64,000 nucleotides of DNA from Linyphia triangularis (taxonomy: Eukaryota > Arthropoda > Arachnida > Araneae > Linyphiidae), in assembly GCA_963978545.1 (NCBI GenBank), contig OZ021724.1, positions 99,833,163 to 99,897,162 on the forward strand, written 5' to 3'. The notes beneath the pieces were generated by a model. That model saw only the letters and a list, made by a program, of their open reading frames with translations. It did no database searches and was not told where the DNA came from. Positions 56,580 to 64,000 of the stretch are shown here, piece after piece. Each line of letters begins with the position of its first letter. The stretch's first letter is position 1. The position numbers and the translations under genes were made by a program.

Positions 56580-57646
56580 GGCCAAAAACGTATAAGAATC
56601 GTGTCTTATTTAAAGATGAAAACAAATATAATATTTTTGGTTTCGATTGGCTCATAAGAATCGTGTCTTATTTATTTAAAGATTTTATTTAAAGATAAAA
56701 ACAAGTACAGTAAAACCCCGATAATCCGAGCCCCGGTTATCCGAGTTTCTGCTTTAACCGAGCCAGATAATATTTTTTTTTTTTTTTTTTTTACCCCGAT
56801 ATTTTCCTTTGTCAAAACTAGTACCGGAAAAAATTGGTACTTGATCTCTCAAACACTCAAGAAAACAAAATGTTTACATTCCTTTTCATTGTATGACACT
56901 GCTCCTCCTATCGCGTCGCTCAAGGTCTTAAGGCTAAGAGAACTCTTTAAGCATTACTATATATTATTAATTGCATGTGGTTTACCTATAGTATAACATT
57001 TGTACTTGTCAAAACATACATTTAAACCGATACGATTTATTTTATTTTTAATTTTCGCTTTAACCGAGTTTTTCGGTTATCCGAGTTGGTCTTGGTCCAC
57101 ATTAACTCGGATAATCAGGACTCTACTGTATAATATTTTTGTTTTCAATTGGCGTATAGGAATCGTGTCCTATTTAAAGATAAAAACAAATGTCATATTT
57201 TTGGTTTCGATTGGCGTATAGGAATCGGATCTTATTTAAAGATGAAAACAAATGTAATATTTTTGGTTTCGATTGGCGTATAGGAATCGCGTCTTATTTA
57301 AAGATAAAAACAAATGTAATATTTTTGGTTTCGATTGGAGTATAGGAATCGGATCTTATTTAAAGATGAAAACAAATGTAATATTTTTGGTTTCGATTGG
57401 CGTATAGGAATCGGATCTTATTTAAAGATGAAAACAAATGTAATATTTTTGGTTTCGATTGGCGTATAGGAATCGGATCTTATTTAAAGATGAAAACAAA
57501 TGTAATATTTTTGGTTTCGATTGGCGTATAAGAATCGTGTCTTATTTAAAGATAAAAACAAATATAATATTTTTGTTTTCAATTGGCGTATAGGAATCGT
57601 GTCTTATTTAAAGATGAAAACAAATGTAATATTTTTGGTTTCGATT
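56580..57646 (+). repeat. 62-bp tandem array of a Tc1 catalytic segment
   Basis: Eight clean units of 62 bp start at 57151, 57213, 57275, 57337, 57399, 57461, 57523 and 57585. Two older units lie at about 56580-56651 and 56651-57150, the second split by the MITE. Each unit encodes the 'NRVLFKDEN..NIFGFDW' segment. Since 62 is not a multiple of three, the segment falls in a new frame each time. Confidence 0.93.
56708..57128. mobile_element. pogo/Tigger-like MITE (421 bp)
   Basis: TA at 56706-56707 and 57129-57130. The ends CAGTAAAACCCCGATAATCC and the complement of CAGTAGAGTCCTGATTATCC are inverted; the 'CAGTARAACCCCGATTATCC' type terminus is characteristic of Tigger/pogo elements. Repeated 'ggttatccgag' and 'tttaaccgag' motifs occur subterminally. 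Neighbouring array units (e.g. 56620 'caaatataatatt') serve as the empty site. The 73-codon frame at 57000 is incidental. Confidence 0.9.
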
Positions 57647-58210
57647 GGTGCGTAATGACATGGAGAAGAAAAAATGACGAATTCAATCCCAAGAACATTT
57701 TTGGAACGGTAAAGCATGGCGGTGTGAGTCTTTGCATATGGGTAATTGTCTGCATTAAGACTCGGTAATTTTGTGTTCATTGATAGAATAATGAATCCTG
57801 AACTCTGTTTGAATATTTTGAAAAATAACTTAAATTATCATTAAGGTATTGATTTGAGAACACGGCATTCAATGTTGCCCCTCCGTTGCTTTTATAAATT
57901 GCCAACAACATCTAGAAATCACCGCCTTAGATGACAGATTTGAACTCAATAGAACAGATTTGGAGAGGATTTGAGGTCTAATTCGGAAGACGCGACCTTA
58001 AACAAAAGCCAACTAAAAACGAATGATCAACGAATGAGAGAAAAAAAAATGGAGAAATCTATTCCCAGATGCTGAAAAGTTGTTGTGAATGCTAAAAATG
58101 GTGTGAATTTCAAGTATTAATTTATCAAAATATTACAATAAATACTAATATATAAAATTAATATTTGTGTAATTAAAATATAAGTTTACGATGACTTTTG
58201 AGAGATATTT

Positions 58211-58673
58211 TATGTGTTATATTTAGGTTAATGCTTCATTCATTGTGTTAATTCATTAGATTATTTCTCACACCCGAATCGATATTTCAACTGCGTCATG
58301 CTGTTGATGATCATTTTGAAAATATAATCATGTAGTTCAAACAACATGTTGAGATTTTTTTTATTTTTTTTTAATTTTTTATTCAACAGCGCCATCCGAT
58401 GTCAAACTTTATAGCTGTTTTTTAAAATTGACAAGACAAAATTCTATAATTTGACAAGTAAAATTCAGCAAAAGGTACATTTCTCTCTTGTTCAGATTTT
58501 CGTTTCATTTTCCAACTGTGTCAGTCCATTTAATGGTCAGCACCTCTCCTTGAAGTTATAACAGGCAGCAACAAAAACTTTTGTATTACCATTTAAATTT
58601 TTTATTGGCAGACAATAAATCCAAACAAAATATGCAATATAAAACAAAAGAAACACAGGTATACATCAAAAGC
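58211..58673. other. No recognisable gene
   Basis: AT-rich; 'caacagcgccatccgatg' (58384) is the only notable motif. Confidence 0.4.
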
Positions 58674-58677
58674 TTAG

Positions 58678-59100
58678 GAGGAGGTCCTAGTAAGGGTCAT
58701 TCCCTATACTCGCTATGTTACAATCTTCTAGCCCAGTGCATTTAGAAACTACTTACTATAACCACTTTGATATTTGGTGAGTAGGTACGAAAAAGATCAC
58801 TTAATTAAAAAAATAAATTGTTTTCATTTAATGTCTATCTATTATAAATGAAAATTAAAATAGCAAAAGACAACACCAGGTGGAGCCACTGCCTATAATT
58901 TGACGTACATATTTCAAATGTAAAATAAAGCATATTCGACTCCATTTTCGAGTTTTTAATTAATGTCATTTCATTAAGTGATCTTTTTCGTCCCTACTCA
59001 CCAAATATCAAGGTGGTTATGGAAAGTAGTTTCTAAATGCACTGGGCTAGAAGAACATAACATAAGGAGTATAGGGAATTATGCTTAGTAGCACTTCTTC
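58678..59100. mobile_element. TTAA MITE family C, complete copy (423 bp)
   Basis: Left TTAG (58674-58677, decayed TTAA) then 'GAGGAGGTCCTAGTAAGG'; right '..gcttagtagcacttcttc' then TTAA 59101-59104. Arms of ~170 bp are inverted copies. The right TTAA is shared with the family E element that follows. Confidence 0.88.
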
Positions 59101-59104
59101 TTAA

Positions 59105-59822
59105 GGGTCCAGTACCGAAATTTTTTCAAAAATCCCAAATTTTTTTTCTGATTTTAAAAAATAGTTCATACATTCCTGAAGAGAATGATGTTTTTATCTT
59201 ATTCCTCCGGTGATTAGAACGCCACAAAATTGCCTGTTATTTAAACAACACTAATGGGCGTAACACCTTGAAGCGTCTGCTTAAAGTGCGTTTTTCGAAC
59301 ACTAGTGTTTTTCACAGATGTTGCATATTCAAATCGATATATCTCCAGAACCATTAATAATTGGCTATTCAAATTTTTGGAGCATTTAATTTATGTATTT
59401 TTAAATATTTTGTCTTCCCAGAATTTTATTTTTTTAATTCTGTTTTAAAATATAACATTTAGCGTAAAAGATAACATAAAAAAAAGCGAAAATTTCAATA
59501 TTTTAACTTTGAGAATTTTTTTATTTTTTTTTAATTCACCTATCAAAATTCTGTGAAGACAAAATTTTCTTTATATAATTATGTATGACAGAAAGCTTTC
59601 ACTTTGAAATTTTTTTTATTTTTTCTTGACTTATATCAAAATACGCAAACATCAATTATTATGGATTTTTCCTGGTTTTTAAATTTTTTTTAAATAACTA
59701 AACACAATATTTAAAAAAAAAAATTCTCAAAGATATATAAATAGTATCTCATACATAAAATAAATTTTTGGCATAAAAATGTACATAAATAAAGTTTTTT
59801 TGATTTTCTGTACCGGACCCCC
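59105..59822 (-). mobile_element. TTAA MITE family E, copy 2 (718 bp)
   Basis: TTAA at 59101-59104 and 59823-59826; the termini GGGTCCAGTACCGAAATTTT and the complement of GGGGGTCCGGTACAGAAA are inverted. Opposite orientation to 34524-35248. Confidence 0.88.
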
Positions 59823-59826
59823 TTAA

Positions 59827-60631
59827 GTGCCACCAGTGGTAGAAGTAGGAAAAAATAAACAGGAGATGCCTAAAAGTTGGTGCCCCCCCCCCCCCTCCCC
59901 CCCTCTTTCCAAAACATAAATTTGATCATTTCGTATCTTATAATAAAAATAATAACTAGTAAGGAAATAATTTATACTTCCTAAAACTAACATTGAACAT
60001 GGGTCGAATATTTATTGTTATTTTAATGAATATTCTACGACTTAGTTTTTTATTTAGAAGTAAGAGATTAAAGTGAGGTAATAATTCTATGTTATAAAAC
60101 TGTTTATTTAGATTTAGATAGTGCTTTGAAATGTGCATACTTTTCGTGAAATTAAATTAATAGAGACCCCTAAAATGTTTGTTTTTTAAATAGCTTGTCT
60201 TTTATATGAAACAAGGATTGAAGTTTAACCTTAAAAGAAAATTCTTCCAAAGTTAAAAGTTGACAAGTGTAACAGTATTTGTGTTAATAAAAATACTTAT
60301 ATCTTTATACAAAGTAGTATAACATATTTTTTATAATAGTATGATATATATACAATAAATACTTTTTTTTTTATATTTGAAAACTTGAAAGCATTTTTTC
60401 TCGATATCTATATATTTAATAGGCAATACGTTTTTTGGGGTTAGTCCGTCCGCCTAAACTGCTCAACCAATTTCAATGATCAAGGTGTCATTTTAAAGGA
60501 AATAAGCTGTAGATTTGCCAAAACGTGCCAAAATAATTTATTAACACTTCATTAATTAGTTAAATTTCAATATTTTTCATCATTAAGCTACTATAAAGCC
60601 TCAATGATTTTGAATATATGATTGGCAACAT
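59827..60631. other. No recognisable gene; C-run at 59882-59906
   Basis: AT-rich with a C-rich run. The 60-codon minus frame 59956-60138 has no domain. Confidence 0.45.
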
Positions 60632-61240
60632 CCTTACGTATGTAAACAACAAACTGGCTGCTCGGGGGTTCAACCAACCAACCAACCGTTGCTAATTTTA
60701 AAGCTCTTTTTAAACTCTTCGTTTCAAAGTTGAATTTTTCTGTTTTTTTTTAAGCTGGTTGGTTGTATTCAGATTATCTGGCGCCGTCAGCAACACGAGG
60801 GCTATAATGCGCAGAAACATTCGTCATTTTGACAACCCAACATACATTTACAATCACCCATGCCTAACACGGGACTCGGAACCCGCAACCTCGCGGTCTA
60901 GAAGCTAGCACGCTAACCACTATACCGTTTGGTCGGCGTTTTTTTTTAAGCATTTTTGTATTAGAGTAATTATTATTTTGAAGTATTTCTATCCAGAAAA
61001 TGCCTCGCGTTGGACGTCGTTCTCCCTTACGTATGTAAACAACAAACCCTTTGCTAATGTTAAAGCTATCCTTACGTATGTAAACAACAAACCCGTTGCT
61101 AATTTTAAAGCTCTTTTTAAACTCTTCGTTTCAAAGTTGATTTTTTCTGTTTTTTTTAAGCATTTTTGTATTAGAGTAATTATTATTTTGAAGTATTTCT
61201 ATCCAGAAAATGCTTCGCTTTGGAGGTCGTTCTCTAAAGG
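60632..61240 (+). repeat. ~200-bp direct tandem duplication, one unit carrying a SINE
   Basis: Units share 'cttacgtatgtaaacaacaa', 'gctaattttaaagctctttt', 'aaactcttcgtttcaaagtt' and 'gaagtatttctatccagaaa'. Unit 1 is interrupted by the SINE at 60756-60937. In unit 2 the same place reads 'tctgttttttttaagcattt', the empty site. The 94-codon frame 60978-61262 spans the repeat and is not a gene. Confidence 0.85.
60756..60937 (-). mobile_element. tRNA-derived SINE, copy 9 (182 bp)
   Basis: Perfect 14-bp duplication (g, nine t, aagc) at 60742-60755 and 60938-60951; empty site in the sister tandem unit. B box extra-C form. Confidence 0.96.
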
Positions 61241-61399
61241 GGCGACTTATCAGAATAAATAAAAGATATTGGGACTTCAATGAAAGGGCATAGCTAATGA
61301 AGTTTTAAGTCAGAATGTTGGCGGATAGTATATTTAACTTTCTATTATGAAACTTGCAATTTGGGTGTTTTCTGCCTTACATTAAATTTTTAAAAATTT

Positions 61400-61545
61400 G
61401 GTTACATTTTTTATGACTGGCAAACCTATTTGAGCGCAGCAAGATGTTTTAACCACAAATTCGAGCGGCAAAGCCGCTCAATCTGAGCGCAGCGAGGCGT
61501 TTGGGGGTTGGCGAGCGTTAGCGAGCAGGGGGCGAAGCCCCCTAG
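61400..61545 (+). mobile_element. Helitron-like 3' end
   Basis: Two hairpins: 'gagcggcaaagccgctc' at 61463-61479, and a 7-bp stem at 61527-61543 (agggggc-gaa-gccccct). CTAG at 61542-61545 is followed by T. 'gcgagcgttagcgagcaggg' precedes. A terminal hairpin plus CTRR fits Helitrons. The 5' end was not identified, and no Rep/helicase is present. Confidence 0.5.
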
Positions 61546-61607
61546 TCGTTAGATTTAAAGGTTAATGTTGTTTTTCTTTAATAGTTTTTAGACGGACTGA
61601 GTGTTTT

Positions 61608-61700
61608 CAAAAGTGGGGGGGGGGGGGATGGATTTCAGGGTTTTTAGAAGTGGGGGGGGGGGGGACTAGTGGGTATTTTCTTGAAAAGTGGGGGGACGCG
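61608..61700 (+). repeat. G-run tandem repeat (possible G-quadruplex)
   Basis: Three related units 'aaaagtggggg', 'agaagtggggg' and 'aaaagtggggg' of about 40 bp carry G-runs of 13, 13 and 6. Confidence 0.7.
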
Positions 61701-61759
61701 TCTACCCAAATTTCTAGCACTGAGTACCACATTCATTTAAAAAGCAAAACGTATTAAAT

Positions 61760-62490
61760 GGGGAGGTGGTACCCAAATATTTATAATAAATCAATTTTGA
61801 GTTTACTGTTGTTTATTAAAATGTGACTTTTTCTCTTTAAATTGACACCTCATTTGTAATAATACCTTATTTAGAAGTATTTTTAATAATTTTTAGAAGA
61901 AAAAATTTTGAATTATAAGTGTAAGTAATGTTTTCTTTTAAAATGCGTTTTTCTCAAAACTACATTTTTCATTACTCATGTACCTTTTTCTAAGAAACTG
62001 CTGAAGCTATCTATCTAAATCTTGTTATCACATATTCATTTTATGTATCTGTATTTACTGAAGTAAGGTTTTGTTATTATTTCAAAAACATTTTTCGTTC
62101 TGATTTATTTCGTCAAAAAAAACTTGTGATTTTTAATAAATTTGAGCGATTTACAAGATAATTCATTAAAAAAAAAATAGTAAATGCATTATAACTAAAA
62201 CGCAACTTCAGTAGAATAATAAGTGTCTGCTAAATGAGATGAAAAAAGAATTAGTCTTCTATATCAAGTATTTTCTGAGAAAAAGGTACATGAGTAATGA
62301 AAAATGTCGTTTTGAGATAAATGCATTTTAAAGAAAGGCTTACTTACACTAATAGTTCATAATTTTATCTTCAAAAAATTATTAAAAATACTGTTAAATG
62401 AGGTATCATTTTAAAGGGGAGAATTCAAATTTTAATAAACTATACTAAACTCAAAATAAATTTTTTATGAATTTTTGAGTACAACTCCCC
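61760..62490. mobile_element. Long-TIR palindromic element (~730 bp)
   Basis: Left 'ggggaggtggtacccaaat' and right, as its complement, 'ggggagttgtactcaaaaat'. Arms ~240 bp include 'cattactcatgtaccttttt' against 'aaaaaggtacatgagtaatg'. No transposase; target duplication not fixed. Confidence 0.75.
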
Positions 62491-63204
62491 TTTATTTATA
62501 ACCTAGATAACAAAAAAATATCCTAACTTCATTCCTATCCTCGCTTTAGCATCAAGATCCACAAAAGCAAATAGATTATTTAAACATCAAATACAGTCGC
62601 ATTCCCACAATGCTACTCTACATTCCATTCCGAAATTCTAACACATCCCGTCGTGCATTATACGACGTCATAAAACTCCTCTAACTCCAAAACCTGCTGA
62701 TAACGTTGAGTATGAAACGTGTTGCTATCACCTCATAAAACAAAACCATTACGATACGAGTCCGGGAATTTCTGATACAATATCTCTCGCAAGAATGGCA
62801 ACAACAAGTCTCCTTTCTTTTTTTTATTCTATTTTGAACATTCATCTGTGCGGCTACAGCACGCACGGCTCTCTTGCACGCCATTGGACGGTCACGGAAA
62901 AGGAATCCCTTAGCGTAGGGAAAAATAGGGGAAAAGACTTCCAATTCGAGAGCTATTTATGAGGCGTGGGTCCATTTTGAATTGATTTTTGCGCCGAGAG
63001 AGAGATTCCATGATTTATTGGCGAAGGAACTTGAGATCTTTTTCGGCGCGGACAGGAAAATCATCAGGGATGGATAAAGAAAGATGTGATATAATTTGCG
63101 TTGATTTTGACTTTTTTTTCTTCTTATGTATGTTTTTAAAGCTTTTTTATTTCTGTTTGCGTTTTGAGCTTGAAAAGTTAAGGTTTTAAAAAATTCAAAT
63201 ATTC
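62491..63204. other. Non-repetitive segment, no gene assigned
   Basis: Frames at 62681-62944 (minus, 87 codons) and 62957-63322 (minus, 121 codons, Lys/Asn-rich) show no recognised domain. The less AT-rich patch 62620-63060 might be host DNA. No start, splice or motif evidence is good enough for a gene. Confidence 0.35.
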
Positions 63205-63303
63205 TGTTGACATATTTGTACCAAATTTCAGTGTTGTGATACATTGGAAGTGGACTTTTGAATGTCTTTCGTTTGAGAACTTTAATCTTATTTCTAACAC
63301 TTT
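63205..63303 (+). repeat. Single unit of the ~145-bp array family
   Basis: 'gtaccaaatttcagtgttgt', 'acattggaagtggactttt', 'gaatgtctttcgtttgagaa' match one unit of 22850-24060. Confidence 0.6.
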
Positions 63304-63324
63304 TTGCATTATTTTTTCCCAATG

Positions 63325-63503
63325 GATTGGTTGGTTGTTTTCAGGTTATCTGGCGCCGTCAGCAACACGAGGGCTATAATGCGCCGAAACATTCGTCATT
63401 AGACAAGCCAACATACATTTACAAACACCCATACCATACACGGGATTCGAACCCGCAACCTCCCGGTCTAGAAGCCAGCACTCTAACCACTATACCGTTT
63501 GGT
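63325..63503 (-). mobile_element. tRNA-derived SINE, copy 10 (B box intact)
   Basis: 13-bp duplication ttttttcccaatg at 63312-63324 and 63504-63516. The B box on the minus strand is ggttcgaatcc. Confidence 0.95.
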
Positions 63504-63679
63504 TTTTTTCCCAATGAAGTAATTGAAATAAAAACACATTAATAGACAATTAAACGGTTTCCAACCTCTCAATGATGCTTCTACTAATAATAAATCTTAA
63601 AATGTGGAGTGCATAAGCTGCTATATTAAAAAGTTGTATATAATGAGAAGAAGAAAACGAAGTGAAATTTGGAATTTCA

Positions 63680-64000
63680 TTTTTTTTAACATGCTTTTAT
63701 TAGTTTCACCTGTATGTTTGCTTGCAATCGACTCGTTTGGGCTTGATTTTGCCCTACTTTGAGAGATCAGTTTTGATTCAAACTTTGTACATTTGTCAAA
63801 GACCGATGACAATACAATAATTCAATAAGTTTGTCGCTTTATCACAAGGATTAGCTCGTGTTGCTCTTGCGCCGTTAAATTCCAACCAACCAACCTTCTC
63901 CTGAATCGAACCCTGGTGTGCCGTTACCCGTTACAATTCCAGTAGTCACATAGCCTATAATCGACAGTTGATAATGCAGACATTTTAAAGATTTGTCGTG
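63680..64000 (-). mobile_element. 18S rRNA-headed retroposon, copy 2 (cut by window end)
   Basis: Minus strand. The 18S segment at 63894-64000 ('cgacaaatctt', 'gtctgcattatcaactgtcg', 'gtaacgggtaacggcacacc') runs off the window. Then comes the same junction to 'ttggttggttgg', the body 'caacacgagctaatccttgt', and the tail 'gaaactaataaaagcatgtt' near 63690. Compared with copy 1 it has ~55 extra bases in the body (63716-63770), so copy 1 is deleted there. The 63-codon frame 63621-63812 is incidental. Confidence 0.78.

Larger units (their letters stand above)
55799..58210 (+). pseudogene. Degenerate Tc1-like transposon with internal 62-bp array
   Basis: The left end 'ggtgggctcccaaaaatctt' plus 'cgtacag' has the Tc1-type terminus; a decayed counterpart lies near 58186-58210. 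Translating across many stops gives, in order, a GKSIRRFANIS helix-turn-helix-like piece (~56225-56260), RRVIRSAGLY and KNRKLH (56470-56560), NRVLFKDENKYNIFGFDW (the strand that carries the second catalytic Asp in Tc1 transposases, ~56590-56650), NIFGTVKHGG (~57690-57725) and a final C-terminal piece. This order matches Tc1 transposases. It is heavily mutated, interrupted by a pogo-like MITE, and expanded by a tandem array. Not functional. Confidence 0.85.

Noticed and set aside
62957..63322. 121-codon Lys/Asn-rich minus-strand frame as a gene
   Set aside because: AT-biased composition, overlaps an array-repeat unit (63205-63303), no recognisable domain.

Overview
The window looks like a gene-poor, AT-rich stretch of a metazoan nuclear genome, most likely an arthropod and possibly a spider or other chelicerate. 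The reasons are long A/T runs and microsatellites, hundreds of bases of TA and AAT repeats, tRNA-headed SINEs, a Ty3/Gypsy element with a tRNA-Leu primer site, and an 18S rRNA-derived repeat that reads like arthropod or chelicerate 18S. The organism call is inference. I found no convincing host protein-coding gene, no functional tRNA or rRNA gene, and nothing prokaryotic. Almost every recognisable signal is a mobile element, a relic of one, or a simple repeat.

Layout. 1-11,700: copies of an ~700-850 bp dispersed repeat (family B), an inverted-duplicated mariner relic, two long palindromes, a retroposon headed by 18S rRNA sequence (4173-4617), and TTAA-flanked or long-palindrome MITEs (families D, A, C, F). 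11,700-19,700: a THAP-like relic, TTAA-flanked family P, tRNA-SINEs, a solo LTR, and more A/B/C copies, several nested. 19,700-28,800: mostly unassigned AT-rich sequence with TTAA elements (R, O), a ~145 bp tandem array inside a larger repeat, a short palindrome and a mariner-like MITE. 28,800-38,900: SINEs with perfect target duplications, family K repeats, nested TTAA elements (N in B, F in K), family E, and a LINE reverse-transcriptase relic split at its catalytic box by a hAT element. 38,908-45,030: one nearly complete Ty3/Gypsy LTR retrotransposon, the only long coding region, with two frame breaks and an Asn in place of a catalytic Asp in reverse transcriptase. 45,030-64,000: family B, a hAT-like element with a (TA)n core, long palindromes, a D-C-A nest, a degenerate Tc1-like transposase containing a 62-bp tandem array and a pogo/Tigger-like insertion, family E again, a Helitron-like 3' end, and a second copy of the 18S-headed retroposon at the right edge.

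How the parts relate. Many elements sit inside others, and intact paralogues in this window serve as empty sites. This fixes target duplications directly: TTAA for families F and N, a 3-bp duplication for family A, 8 bp for two hAT-type elements, 4 bp for the LTR family, and 9-16 bp for the SINE. The most unusual items are the 18S rRNA-headed retroposon (two copies sharing the same fusion junction and a built-in match to a pol III B box), the range of unrelated TTAA-flanked families in one 64-kb window, the 62-bp amplification of a Tc1 catalytic segment, and the YLND reverse transcriptase in an otherwise young LTR element.
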